Positions 1 through 14,900 of a DNA stretch of 64,000 bases are shown here, one piece after another; positions within the stretch are counted from its first letter, which is position 1; every line of letters begins with the position of its first letter. The notes beneath the pieces were generated by a model. It saw only the letters and a list, made by a program, of their open reading frames with translations. It was not told the origin of the DNA and did no database searches. The stretch lies in NCBI GenBank assembly GCA_964059195.1, contig CAXKWD010000005.1, forward strand, positions 145,663,686 to 145,727,685, given 5' to 3'. This DNA comes from Ectobius pallidus. Taxonomy: Eukaryota; Arthropoda; Insecta; Blattodea; Ectobiidae. The translations under genes and the position numbers were made by a program.

Positions 1-3000
1 TCTCCACTAGAACTACTTCTTAAAACTGAGCAGAATTGAGATTAGCGTTAAGGAACACACTACTGCATCCATAGTTCGTTAGTAACACATGTACAAGTAA
101 CAATCACTAACGGTCAAAGAAAATAAACTTTATTTTTAAATAAGTCAATAGAAACATAATAAATAAGATGAAAGTCAAGATAAATGACTAGATTTATACT
201 CATTCCACAGAATTTATAATAAATTATGTTGTTTGAAAATAGAGTAAAACTAGTCAGATGTAATAAATTATATGATTACAATTACTTTAATTAACCTTAA
301 AGAAGAGAGGTCAGTGAAAATTAGTGGTTGAAATAAGTGAGGGCATATCGTCTCTCATGGGACAAAGAGGAGCATCTGAAAAAAAGGCGAATGCGGTTAT
401 GGTAATAAGACGTGATTCATTTTAAACATTATTCGAAATAGGCCTCTTTCTTTGATGTCGGTTGCTGTTTAATAAACAACATTTTAGTTATATTAAGACA
501 CAGATATTTATTGTTTTTTCGTGTCCTTTTTAATCTTATCATTATTTAGCACAATCGCTTTTACTATCACAATGTGTGAATGAATCGTCATAGCACACTT
601 CCTGAGTCTTATTGTAAATTTCCTGTCCCTATTTCTTTTCCTACATGACGTACATCTCCAACTATTACTAATGGCTGAGGGGAACACACTGAAATCCAAG
701 ATAATGCCTCTTAAGATAATAAGGTCCTTTGGTACCTTTCTTCTCATTTTAAAACCTTTTCCTAATTGTTGTGGAGTCTAGTTCAATTAGACATAACTGC
801 TGGAAAAGTGAAGTATACAGTAGCATAAAGATAAGTGGGGAATATTCATTCAGTAATATTATACTGAACATGCAGTGACACTAAAATTAAGAGAAAACTG
901 TTACTTCAATGCAATTATGCAGCATTAATATAAATACTGAAGATTTACAACTTATTACAACTTAAGGGGCAAGTGCATGGGACAAGGAAGTTGCAACAAA
1001 AAGTAAGTTTCGAGGTATTTGATCATACTTTTATCTGACATTTGACCATCTTTTTGTATTATATATTTTTCTAAATTCTTACTAAAGAATAATATTCTTA
1101 TGAATGATATTTTTAATTAACTATTTAGAAGGGTGCAAATATTTGCCAAAAAATGTATAAACTAATGTTTGTACATACTTCCTTCTTCCAAATTTTTTAA
1201 ACCATATTTTGAAATTTTCTAAGGTATTGTAAGTTTAAATGTTGTGTCTGAGAACACTGTAGGCGACAATTTTTAAAACATAAGCTAGCTAATGCCAGTA
1301 TTTTCACATTCGACCCCACCTTTGTAATTTTCCAGCTGGTTTTCAGCTTAAAGGAGGTATACAGCTTATTTTCTGTATTATTGCCTGAAGGAAACATGTA
1401 CTAATATGTAATGTTTCACACCTTCTTCAGCCACTGGAATTACATATTGTTATGATCGAATAATATCTCCTTCATGATGCTAGTATCTCTGTAAGTAAGG
1501 CTTCTAGACAGCTGCTTTCAGTATAAAAAAAGGTCAACATACACCTACTTCATCTATGGCAATAACTCATCCTCTATTATCCACTTACCCTTTCAATTAC
1601 TATACCAACAGGAGGTGTAGTGGCCAATTACACTAACCCAAGAAACCGATCATAAGTAAGTCATAATTTGAAATAGGGACCTGGAGTACCAGCTCACTTT
1701 TAAGTCAGTTCATACTTCTTCCCTTTAAAAAACACTACACCTTCTTGTATATTGGGACTGCATAGAGAATTTAAAATAATTTATTTAAATTTGAAACTTA
1801 TATAATAAAATGTATACAATCCCAGCTTGGTATGCGGAAGGTTATAATCAAATTATCATACATTGTGAAAGTCAATAATATTTTATGTACAAATAATTAC
1901 AAATCATATCAGTCGACCATATGCTTACAATTTTCACTGACCTTTCTTAATTTAAAATAATGTAGAGGTAGAACAGAACTTCAGTTGCAAATATTGCTTC
2001 AACGTTTCTGCAGTTAACAGAAACACCAAACCAACCGAGCTGTATTACGTGTAGCTTTCAGCGCACCATTTCACTTGACAGATGGATTTATCTTACATTC
2101 ATTGATGTTTTAGTCAGTTGAGTGGGGTATATCCATTTCCTCATGTAGAGTTTTGACTTAAATCAGTTGCTCAACTGATAAGGTGGTATAGTGGATGAAA
2201 TATTGAATTGAAAAACCCTACTCTGTCAGGTCCTGTTCAACTTAAAGTGTTCGGAAGACATCATTTTACATTTTTAGAGAATGAGCGCATTACATTCGTG
2301 GATGTTATGCATGTACAGCATGAACAAACTTTTGTTCTTGTTTTTACTTTTTTGTTATCTTAAACAGAAAATCTTTTGCCTTATTGGTAAACCTTTTTGG
2401 TTGATATGAATTAACTGATTTGAGAATTTCAGTCCAATAAATTCTTATTGCAATGAATCAAGGAGTTCAGTTTATCACTCCCAGTTTAAATTAGATTTAA
2501 TTAGTTTAGATTAGTAGACTTCTTTGTTAAATTACATGCCCAACACATGGATTGTAAGAAATTCCTGCCATAACTTTCTAGTGTTGGTGGCATCTTATTA
2601 CAATACATGACTTACACTACTGTAAAGGTAGTGATTTTTTGCATTTATATAGCGTATGGGTATAGGGCTCCTCCCACCTAGCTGTCCAAAACATCAGTGA
2701 AAGTTTGCCAAATTCTAATTCATAATATCACAATTGTCCATCCGAAACTTATGACCAATTAAATAAGGTTCAATTATGATACAGCAATACCTTATGAATC
2801 CACAGTTTTATCCTATATGACAGTCACCCATACGAGGTAGGCTACAAGAATATTTACACTTTCAAAACTTTCTTTACATTTTCTGTACATTTTAGACAAA
2901 TATTTGATCTACAAATTGTACAATTTTTATACAATACAAACATCTTGCTTAATTAACAGTATACAGTTCTTCATCAAGTCTTACAGTGATGACAGAAGGG

Positions 3001-6000
3001 TTTTGGAGTTTTAGAACATCGATTTTTTCCTATTCGGGACTTACCCTGCGGCAAAGGGATAAGGATAATTCACATACACAAATGATCTCCTGAAACATAA
3101 AACTAAATATCTGTTCTATTTCACCGAAAGCGAATTGTTATGCACACACAGTTCTATTGAACGTACAGTGAAATTTTGAGATGCATTCTTTTGAAAAAAT
3201 GTCAACCATCATTGAGTAATTTGGTTGCAGAGTATTTCATTAACTTATTGACAGAGTTTCAATTTCAGATACGTACCATACAATTCTTCTGTTAATTTTC
3301 CAGTAACCATAATTATAATTCTTATTGCTATATTAAGGTAATACAAATTTCAGCTGATATGTAAGTGTACATTTAAAATCAACATGAATAAGACAGTTGT
3401 CAAAAGAGAGAAAATTAGGAGGGTTTAAGAATAGAACGCACGTAATCAATCAAAACCAAGCTGTTATCAACTGAAATATGTAGAGAAGCCAGTAGGGTTG
3501 AGAGCCTTCATTTTATTGCTATAAACCACAGCTCATCGAATTGGTTCCGAAGGTTCTCACCTGTGTGAACCCCTTTCCTTGCTCATTTCATTTCTGCACT
3601 ACTTCCAGAACAGGGGAGGGGGTTGCTCTGTGACGTAATTGCATTTTGCTCTTCCTTCACGCGGTAAGCCTTTTGGAGTTTGTGAAATGTAGGCACCATT
3701 GAACAGGGGGAAGAGAGGGACATTAGTATTCCTTCAGGGGAGCGCTCTTGCCGGGGGTCACCGCACAGTGTCTTGTACCGGTACGTACAGTGCGGATGAA
3801 TGCATAATGTATTGATATACAATATTATCATAATGTATTGAAAATTATTCACAAATATACTCATATACGGGGAAAATGGTTAGTCTACGTGTAATTCAGA
3901 AATTTGGATGTTCCAAGAGACTGTTATTATCTGCAAGGGAGGTGAGGTGCTTATTTAGCTTTGAATTTTATTTATTTTAAACAACTTTAATGTTTAATAT
4001 CCAAATAACATGCTGCATGTTCGAAAGTCAAGTCTGAACATCGTTACAGCATTTCATTAGTACCGTACATTCCGAATACTACACATAATGCTCATAACCT
4101 AGTTCACAACCTTCCTGTCGAACTTAAGTGTCTAGGAGAATATTTCAAGTTCGAATAATACGTTCCATATTCCATAAACAATGCTTTATCAATAATAATT
4201 CCTGCACTGTTAAACAGCAAACTGGGTAATAGAAGTATACATGGTTGAGATGATATTGCATTAGGCCTAGTTTATTCAGTATTTAGGTAATACAAGTATG
4301 TCGGAATATATAGGACAGATATTTATGGATTTATGGATAGATGAATACATAGGTACTGCAGACGTAGGACGGACACAAAGCAGTGAAGTTGTATTACGTC
4401 TAGAAATTCATTATACAGAGAAGTTATTTTTGAAGAAGGTTAAATCCTACTTCGAGTATATCCTGATTTAGTCAAATCAAAGGATGTTGATAATATTTCG
4501 TGTCCAAAGCCTTTTAGTTATTTATCTTTAGCTGGAAGAAGTAATTTTCCAGATTGTAAGCCTTCCCAAGACGATTTATCCACAGTGAGATCGAATCAGC
4601 TTCCATAGTTTAGATTTAAAATAGCTAAAATTTAAGATATTGCCCAGCTTGTGATATATTTATAATTGAAACTCTGTCACATAAAGGGAATACGTCACAT
4701 CACTGAACACAATGTTACATTAAAATATAGGCCTAACAAACGAGCATTTAAAGCACAGATACTTTATCTGATAGAGATAGTTTGTTTCAACAAGTTATAA
4801 ACTTTACATTTAGGCTTATCAGATATCCTGTACGAGTGTTCGTAATATATAGTACAGTGTCCTGACCCATCGACCATAAACCATTATTAATTATTATCTA
4901 CATTTGAGAACATTAGATTCGTAGTCCTCAACACAAACTCACATTAATAGAGGTTTGCCTCTTTTTTTTTAGGAAGCAAATTCGACTGCAGAATTTTCTG
5001 CACTTCTCTTTCTTCGTGAACAGTAACTGTGTACATACAGGCTATTGTTGAGGTGGACGAATTAATTACCAATACTACAAGTGGAAAAATGCGAAATTAA
5101 TTTTAATACTGCCCTTTTACTCAGTCTTGTTCATGTTTGTAATAGACATTTTATTTCAAATATTTATTTGACATCTATTATTCTCTTCAGAGTTCAAGAT
5201 GGCCTATTCAGCGGATTTTGTATTATTCAAGACTTTAGGTAACTGTAGATTTCGGTACATACCTTGTACCAAACGCAAGCAATTCTGATAGCTAATATCT
5301 TATTCTTATATTAACAGTTATGTTCTCATGTTAAGGACGCGTTCGTTTTTATTTTAGAGATAAACGCCAAGAATTAAAAAGAAATTCTAATTATGTTTTA
5401 TCGTAATACATTATCAGTTGGCAGACAGTTCAATTAATTATACCTTTACTCCCTGTTCTAATTCGAGTCCTTATGTTTGACTGAAAATCCCTATTCCATT
5501 GTTCTCAGATATAGCGATACCATTTATAATAGTTACATTTGCATCATTTCACAATGCTCATTGTTCTTTTCTTATAAATCTTTGAAAACAATCTTGTTAT
5601 GAAAGAATATATTCTTTAAAATAAAATTTTGCACCGTTGAACAATTATTGTTTTACTTTTTTGGTAAATGTCAGTTGAAAAGTCTATTATTCAGGAAAAC
5701 AAAACCTTCATTCATCCCGCAGTGTTATGGATCTAAATAATAGTTTTAAAATATGTATTGGCAGCTTTCTATAACACTTCATAACACGTACTTCTGTATA
5801 CTGTTACATTCATCAAAGTAGAATTAATATTGCTATGGTCGGATGAGGCATTTATCTTTTCTTGACTTCATTGTGAAAAATATTGAAGTTATGGAGGCCA
5901 TTTTTATATTGTTACTTAGCCTTATGGAGCAGGATAGGAAAAAAGTTCCCCCAGAAATATACTTCTATATTATGTTTAATTACAAAGCTGAACTTTGGCT

Positions 6001-6144
6001 TAAACATGGTCCCCGAACACACGATTGTCACCACAAGGAAACATCGTTTAAAGCCTCCTTAAAAGATGTCAAGTTGTAAGGATTTAAATGTTATACTGCA
6101 GGAACCTGCTTGCCCTGTTTACCCTGTTATCATTGAGGCTGAAT
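1..6144. other. AT-rich sequence downstream of the cyclase gene, no gene recognised
   Basis: Only short ORFs without family resemblance are present. A GC-richer patch at about 3,560-3,800 contrasts with its surroundings but gives no recognisable protein. Several TAGGCCTA octamers occur (near 437, 4,263, 4,728). I see no clear transposon ends here. Confidence 0.5.
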
Positions 6145-6150
6145 TTTATT
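6145..6150 (-). terminator. Candidate poly(A) signal of the cyclase gene
   Basis: AATAAA on the minus strand begins 33 nt after the cyclase stop codon. This would make a very short 3' UTR, so a more distal signal may be the main one. Confidence 0.35.
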
Positions 6151-6182
6151 ATCTATAAACGTATGTACAACCACTGCTTCCT

Positions 6183-6662
6183 TCAGTCGTCCGCATCAGA
6201 TTTTTGAAGAAGATGTGTTTCACTGCAACCCGACATGAAATTTGAAGAACCGATTATAAGAGGTGAAGTGTCATCTGATGATATCTGATGTTTAGAATCG
6301 TCTGTCAGTTCTAAATTATGATGGCCATGGTTTCTGGCTTCGCTAGTTTCACTCTGCAAATAATTTGCGGCGTTGTTTTGTGTAGTGGAATTACTCTCCG
6401 AGATGTCGTTATGGTAACCAGATTCTTCATTTGATGTGATGGTTTGAATGTTTATATCGTCTTCATTTAATACAGTTCCTGGATCAGGATTGAGTTTTGT
6501 AGGTGTATTTGAAGAAGTGATTTCGGGGTGTGTTTGCGTTTTGTCACCTTTACCAATGAGGTAATATGTCATTAGCTGCCCTTTTCCCTTCACTGACACT
6601 AAACCGCGTTGTTCGAACACGTAACCGAAATGTTTCAGGATTGCTGTCGTTTCATCAGTTAC
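6183..6662 (-). CDS. Ac3: Ac3-like terminal exon, end of C2 and C-terminal tail
   Basis: It starts after TTTCAG with [20 protein letters not shown] and [18 protein letters not shown], closing C2; K477 in VKGKG corresponds to K1065. A tail of about 120 residues follows, rich in Ser, Thr, Asn and acidic residues, with no domain I recognise, ending SDADD and TGA at 6183-6185. The tail may be regulatory, but nothing in the sequence proves it. Confidence 0.95.
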   Translation of the reverse strand, partial: VTDETTAILKHFGYVFEQRGLVSVKGKGQLMTYYLIGKGDKTQTHPEITSSNTPTKLNPDPGTVLNEDDINIQTITSNEESGYHNDISESNSTTQNNAANYLQSETSEARNHGHHNLELTDDSKHQISSDDTSPLIIGSSNFMSGCSETHLLQKSDADD

Positions 6663-8880
6663 CTGAAACATGGAACACATAAGTTTTATTTTATTTTATT
6701 TTGTTGAGAATATAATAGGCTCATTGCCCAATTACAACTTTCTCTTATACTAATTACACCAGTTTTACAACACTAATATTATATGTTTAATCTAATATTA
6801 AACATATTTAAACTAATACTACAACTAAAAATATATAGGCCTATATACAGAAAAAAGAAACAAGAAACATATGCAATATGAAAATTACACAATGAAGGAG
6901 AAAAAAATTGTAAATTGATCAAAAACATAACTAATATAGTAGTTTTGGAGGAAACGAAAGACTTAAATAAAGAAAATGACACGGAGCTTACCTTAACAAT
7001 ATGTTTTTAATTATTATTACTTTAAAGTTTTCAAATTTTTATCGCAGATATTTTCAAACCGCTTATTGTTTGTTCTAAATATATCTATATTGCCCAATTT
7101 GTGCAATTGATTGTATAGACTGAGCACATTAAAAAGAGGATATTTATTATGGGAGTCAGTGTTTGCTTTTGGTTGAAAAAAGATTATGCAGTTTATAAGA
7201 TATCTTTTAACGTGGAACATAAAAAGATATTTGTTCGAGAATATTAATATAATCTATTTCGTTACTAAGTACAGTAATTTAAAAACAACAATGCATGAAA
7301 ATTTCGTCTTTGGATAATTCAGGGATATTGAAATACTGTAACACAGTTGAATGTGATTCAAATTTAGTAATAGTTAAACTATTTACATTACGTATATTTT
7401 AGAAATTTAGACTCTATTAATTTACCGGGTAGGCCTACTGTATTTAATGGTAGAAGATTTCCAAATTAATGAGCAATATTCTAATTTTGGCCTGACAAAG
7501 CTTCTAAGTTATTTGACCCTGTCGCCCTGTCGCCTTACCTTTAAGATCAGACCTATTGTTTTACTTTACCTGTATACAGCCTGCTTTCCCTGTACTCTCC
7601 ATGCGGGAGGCAACATTCACTGAGTTCCCCCAGATGTCGTAGTGTGGTTTCCGTGCACCGATTACACCCGCCGTTATTGGCCCATGGTTTATACCTGAAA
7701 TTTTCACATTATTTGTCATACCATGTAAAACATTATTCACCTGATAAGTAACATTTAACATATCAATGAATTCCATACCAGTAGGGGGAATGTATAATAA
7801 CTCCGCCAACTAAACCTCTATCACCCGTGAAGTCATAATCAGTCAACTGCTTTGAAATTTGATGAATAGGTAGGGTGTGTACAGTCGAGTGCACGGGAAC
7901 TTCAAGATTCTTCTGGTTAATATTTCTATTAAATTGACTTCGTGCCTTCTTTGTGATCGATATAAACTTGATTCTTGATCTTTCATCAACAGCTATATCA
8001 TAATTTAGAGTTTTCATAATAAGCTAAATTTACAAACTAATCACATGACTGGCCGCCACTGCCGTCTTTTTTTTCATAACTCCAGTGATAACACAGACAT
8101 TCCTTTGTTTTACATTTCTTCAAATGTTAGAAGTCAGTGGCGGCCATGCTCTAGGACAGCGGTTCCCAAACTTTTTTGTCCTGGGACTCACCTTCACCTA
8201 GAAATTTTTTTCACGACCCACTACTACATAACGATAACCAATAAAGGCTATATAAAATACAGCACATGTTTTTAATATGCCTTTCAATAGTTTTATTGTG
8301 TTCAAATGCTGAATTAAACACTCTTTCCTTATATTGAAAAGAAGTTTAATTTTTCCCGCCCTTTTTACGACCCACCGAAATTGCTCCCATAGTTTGGGAA
8401 CCACTGCTCTAGGAGATTTTATGCTGTAACAGGAAAAATTGAATCCAAAGAGCAAAAATATCAGAATAAAAGTTGATTGTCTTTGTCCTCTCTATACGCA
8501 GGTAAAATATTTCGGTATTATTCATTAACACACCGTATATAAATCTTTAAGTGAATTCTTCATGTAAAAAGAAACAGTAATATTTTAAATGTCATCCTAA
8601 AATTCAGTCTCCTGTCCCTCCTCGTCTTACCCATTTTTAGAACGAAATGGTTAAAGCTCTGCTCGTTGATTCCTTGAAGTGCTTTCTTCAGCTCCAGTGC
8701 AAACTCCACCAACAAAGCGAGGTGCGACCAGCGGACTATTATAGGATCATCAGGCTGAAAATAAACAAATAACACACTCAGCTTAACGTAAAATGCCACA
8801 TCAACCTCATCCCACTTCACTGATGAAGAAGTATAGATACTTTCGGTTTGGAAATTTTGTCAGTTATGGATTCGTGATGA

Positions 8881-8940
<60 letters not shown>

Positions 8941-11900
8941 CTCTAAATAAATAAATAAAATAAAATTATTATTATTATGGAATCACTTCAGGACAAGGGC
9001 TTCCAACCTACTGGCTCTGTAGACTAAGAGGTGAACATATAGAGTAGATTAAGAACAGTACAAAAGTAGAGCGTCGGCACGGAGAGCCGAAGATCCTGGC
9101 TCAAATACCCCGGGTATAGCATTGAATTTTTCTGTCTGACACTACCTTTCCACTTAATAGCTTATTTACCTATATTAAATTATCAGAACAGGCATTATGG
9201 TAGAATGAAGGGGAAGATAACATAGCATGCGTATGGTGAAACATATTACTTTGAATTAATTTTCTATCCGATTCTATTAGTAAAAGCTCACTCTTTAAAC
9301 CAATTAAACTTCAGGAATCACTAATTATAATGGGCCTTTTCAGAACAATAAGAAACATGACATTTACTTTAAACTATTATACTATGTGCTCTTCCTTCTC
9401 ATAAGACTAAGATCTATTGTGCCGAAGAACTATATCAGAACTGCTTATTTCGCCTATTTCCACAGCATTCTTGCTTACGGACTCACCCTCTGGGGTAATA
9501 GTTCTCATTTTAATAAGGTTTTTGCACTCCTTAGCTAGTAAGTGTTACTTACGAAAGTTGTTTACATGGATCGTAAGTTGACATTCCCACACAGTCTTGT
9601 TGCTAAGGGCGGTTGCGATGAGGTTAAATTACTTACGGTCCAAGCGCTACGTCATAATTCATTACGATACACTTCATAATACAAGTCTTTATGGACAAAG
9701 CCCCCAGGACAAATATTCGGTTCCCATAACAACAAACACATGCGAATCACTTTCTGAAATAAACATCTATTTTCAAGAATGTATTTACATAATATTTTCA
9801 GGTAATATCACAATTAATATAATTAAATTGATATAAATAATCATCGTGCAAAAAATAGCATACAACACACGGGCCGTAAAGGCATTTACGGGTCTCGAAA
9901 ACTTAAAAACCCTCGGCTGCGCCTCGGGTTTTCAATCTGTTTCCTCGGCCCGTAAACGTGCTTTACGGCACTTGTATCGCAATATACTATTTTGTACTCC
10001 AGAAGAAGGCCATTAGAATTATCACGAATTCATCTTTGAATGAACATTGCAGACCTTTATTTATTAATATGAAAATATTGACGGCTCCTTCTCTGTATAT
10101 TCTTGAGTGTCTGTTATATGTTAAAGATAATATAAATTCAATTAGTTTTAGAAGTGACCTACATTCTTATGAAACTAGGCAACAGAATTCATTAGACTAC
10201 CCCAGGTGCAGGCTCTCCTTAACAATGAAAAACTTTGAATACATGTGTATCAAAATAGCTAACAAAGTTCCTGTTGAACTGTTTTATCTAAGTCGAACTC
10301 GTTTTAAATCTGTGATCTCTGGCTGGTTGATGACAATGCCATTTTATAATGTTATTGAATTTTTTAATTGTGATATACCTAAACTGGTATAGTTTTTATC
10401 TCACTGACCATGTCTATACACTTCGTGTTCGTTGACTGGCTTACAAACATTAAACATTAAACATTATGAATTGATTGTCCTAAATGGAATCGTTTTTTTA
10501 ACTGATTGTAAAAACAAGATGTTTACTACACTATGCGCTTCTAATTGCATACTTGCATAAAATTAAATCTCACCTTGACCTGGCGTGAAGGGTTGAGACC
10601 ACTCGCTGCCATGTAAGTGGAGCCTATAGTTTTGATTTTGATGATGTCTTGAAACTGGGGCAACTCCAACAACTGCAACAGAAGTACGTCTCCAGTTCAT
10701 GCTCCTGCATAAAGAACATTTTTACTGCCCTTTTCATGAGAGATAGCTTCATTACTTTATGCTTGCCCACCACATTAAGGAAGCACACAGTTTTTATGAC
10801 ACACCATTTCTCGCTGGGTTTATGACTTGTATTCTGTACCTTTATTCATCAACCTTATTTACCTGCAGTAGAGGATGTAAATGGTTAAGATGGGCTATAA
10901 CAACTTCAGGGAAGGAAGTGGAAACAGGTCGTATATAACATTACAGCATTAATAAGTGATGATTTGTCGGGTTTCCGACTGGGTGAGTGCGATGATATTG
11001 AATCCTAGCTTTCGGTAGCTTGCTTCGCTGCCATTTTCTGGGAAAAGTGAGATTTTGTGGTAAAACTGCTGATGGGGGCCTTTCAAGATCTCCCAAACAA
11101 TTATTTTATTTAAATAAATATGATTAGTATTGGATATCCATAATATATTGAGTCGAAAACGGGACTTCCCAAAAAAGTAAATTCCCCCAAATTACATTGT
11201 TATTAGTATTATTGATATTATTATTATAATCATAAGCATTATCTCTAATCATTTAGAACTAACATATTTTAAAGGCAGAAGAATATAGGCCTAATAAGCC
11301 TACAGATTGTACATATAGTCTAAATTATTCGAGATAGAGTGTACTTAGACTGCCTTCCTACCTATTACCTAATTATAGTTACCGTAGCCATAAAAGTAAC
11401 ACGGATTATGCGTTATTCTATGCTATTGCACTATAGCCATTAAATAATACGTTGGTATTTTATTATTTGTAAATAAACCAACATTATGCAATAAACAAGT
11501 GACTAAAGTATTACAAATATGTTTACAGTATTAAATGCTACTGTACGTCACTTCATATAAATTTGTTAGAATGCTAAATTGTAACACTTTTTCTATAGCT
11601 TACTCAGCTTCGGAACTAGACTAGCCACATATTTTTATATTTGCTTCTTAAAATGTTATTTTCCAGTTGATTACTTACAGCGTCAAAATCAGAAATGACT
11701 TCGTTCAGGAAACGCAAACATTCCAGGCCTTGATTATTCACAGTCTCTTCTGAATAAAAATCTGAAACAAACAATTCTCTTTTTATTATTTATTCTAAAC
11801 AAAATTCTAATATTTACTGAATTTACTCTACAGGATCATTTATAATTAATGAATAGGGTTCGGATGTTTATGACATGTCATATTTTTATCCTGACCTCTG

Positions 11901-14900
11901 TTCTCGCTGCAAACACAATTTAAACACGAATTGCACGCTTGTTATCCTAATCGGAACGTTTTTATTTTGCATATAAAGTCATATTTTGGGCTTTTTTGTG
12001 GGCTTGGTCATATTTTGGCCATATTTTAAATTTAATGTCATATTTCAGTTATAAATTCGGTAATAGAGCACGATTATACAGTGTACTTACTACATGGTCG
12101 CGTTAAATTTGAAATAAATTTAAATAATTTAATGTTTTTGCAAAATTAATAGTAACTTGAATTTTAAAATTAATGCAGTTGTTCATATTTTATAGGGAGA
12201 TGCAAGGTCTATAAAATATTACGAGTATTTGGAGCTGACGAAGCGAGCAATAAGAGAAAATTCTTTAAAAATAGAAGTTAATTACAAATGAAACTGTAAA
12301 TCACCAAAATTCTTAAAAAGTGATTTTCTGATAGAATTCATGTGATGTAAGACTTTAGTGTCTTTAAAAGTTTTAAATTGGAACATTCATTTTTTGAAAA
12401 TATGTTATTTTATTAGTCCATATTTAAGATTTTTGGGTCATATTTAGTAATTTTTAAGGGCATATTTGCAGTCATATTTTCCACTTTTTTAGGTAATAAA
12501 AATCCGAACGCTACTAATGAATATGCCTAATACCAATAAAACAGACAAAAAAAACTAAAACATATCTCAGGTACGTCCTATTACCTGAGAAGTTAGGCAT
12601 GGACGCAAAGAGCACCCCCACTTCTGCGTAACTCTGGCTGTACAATTCCTCGTGCTGTCTTTTCCTATTCCCCATGAAGTGCGCTGCCACGTGGGGCGGC
12701 AAAATATTGTATACCAGCGCCTCATTGCGCCGTCTAATATCTGAAGCCCGCTCCCTTTGATCTTCCACTTCAGTCTTCCACAGGAATAGGACCCGAGACG
12801 CCTTCTCCAACTGAAAGTATTAGATTTTCATAATTATGATAAGTAGGGGGCGGATTTCTATGACATGTCATATTTTTCCCCTTTGGATTCTTTCAGGTTT
12901 CCGACTAATTTAAACCCGATTCCAAGCATTATGATGAAAATTGAAAGGCTTTTATTGTGCATATAACTGCATATTTCGGAAATTTTCAACCATTGCAGCA
13001 TATTTAGTATGAATACGCATATTTAAGTCATATTTTTGGCATATTTGTGTGCATATTAAAGAAAATTTGAAGTTTCATATCATATTTTGTAAATTTTGCA
13101 TTATAATGATACTTTTTGAGAATTTACAGATATTTTAAACAATTAACATTATATTTTAATAAAATGAATTGTAATTAAACTTTAAAAAACATACACAATG
13201 TGTAAGTGGTAAAGTCATATTTTAAATTTTATTGGTCATATTTTCATGTTTTTTAGGTCATAAATACATGCATATATCCTATTTTTTAGGTCATAGAAAT
13301 CCGCCCCGTAATGATAAGTTATGCGGCATCCAGTGAGAGAGTGGGCTAAGCCAAAAATTATCAAATTTGAGTTATTGTAATCTCTTTGTGGTACATATGG
13401 TCGTGTAACTGTAAACCTAATATTAAAGGTTTGTGTGGGTTCCTTCCTTATCTATTCTAGAAAGACAATCATAAATTAAGGGAATGGCGTTTTTCCAGTG
13501 AGAGAGTGGGCTAAGTCAGCTCTGAAAGCATTAGTAACGTGATATGCAGGGCGCAGTAATGGTCCAATCACCAGGTACTTTTTCCTGGAAAAAGGTCCGA
13601 AGTTAATAATTTTTTAATATGTTGTATGTGGGTATTCTGTGGTATAGAATCCAAGTTTTCCAATTCGAGAACGCCGTTATTCACAGCTGTAGGATTTGTA
13701 TTTTTAGTTGAGAAATATAGATGCCCTAAGCATGTAAAAGGAGACAAAATAGGATGGAACATTTTTAGTGCTATGCGCGCAGTATGTTATTGTGTCCTGG
13801 GTTTTGGGGGAGGAAAGTATAAAATTTATATTCAATTTATTTTTGATTTCAGCCCCGAAACGGTTGTATGGTATCATGAGAGTGAGAAATAAAATATTCC
13901 GTAAAGACAATACAATTTTATGTTACCGGAATTTCTGTTTCTTCTTATTTCAACCCCTACCAGACTTGGTGTGTAGAAACAATGGGGTGCAAAATTCTAC
14001 AATCTTATATGAGCCATAAAAAGCTAGGGCTATATCAAGCGTTTTCTGAGGGAATAGTTGGAGTGTGATAAGTCGTTCTTCATTTAAAATTCTACATACC
14101 TACTGAAGGACCTAGAGTTTGAAAATCGACAGTCCTTCATAAGTTAATTTCGAATTACAAATTACAAAACCCGACCGACGCAGGGAATTTTCAGACATGG
14201 TACTCTAATATTGCTTTAGCAATAGAATTGTCATTGTAATTTGTATGTTATGCCAGGGAATTCCTGCAGCGAATTTATGTTGTTTATGTTCTGGAGCTAA
14301 TTTATCGTTTGAAATTTAAGAAAATGATACATTTATCCAAGTACAGTGCAATAAATCTCACCATATTATAAAACTATGAAGTGCTCAAATAAATAATATG
14401 TGAGGTTACTATACAATTAAAACAAAATTACAATTAACGAAAAAGTTGTAAACAGTTATGATTGCTGGATCAGTCACCCAGGGTAAATAGCGTTCTTTTT
14501 GTATATAGCCTAGTCAACAGTTAAAAATTGTTTACTCAAGTACAAAGTCAATGCAGTAGAACTAAAATTAAGTGATATCGTTAAAGAAACATAATTACAA
14601 TAAAAGATTCTTGCAGAGTAAAAATGCTGATCCTTTTTTGTAGGCGCATCTACTTGTGGAGATGCATTTCGGCACAGGTTATGCCATCCTCATCTCTTTG
14701 AAACTCTTGCAGAGTGGCGCTTAATTGTCGTGAGTGTACTTTGAAGATGGTGTAAGGTTGTAAAATGCAATACCTTTTAATGTTACTACCCTTTGTGGAA
14801 ATGAAGTCCATTAATGACAATTTGTTTTATTTTTGTCCAAAAAGAATGCAATAACATAGACATGAGTAAAAACACAGGCTTTCTATTGTTAATAACTGTT

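Noticed and set aside
3583..3864. GC-richer ORF downstream of the cyclase
   Set aside because: It looked like a candidate exon, but has no bounding splice sites that I trust and no family resemblance.
5843..6079. + strand ORF antisense to the cyclase 3' end
   Set aside because: 78 codons with no recognisable domain; expected by chance in such sequence.
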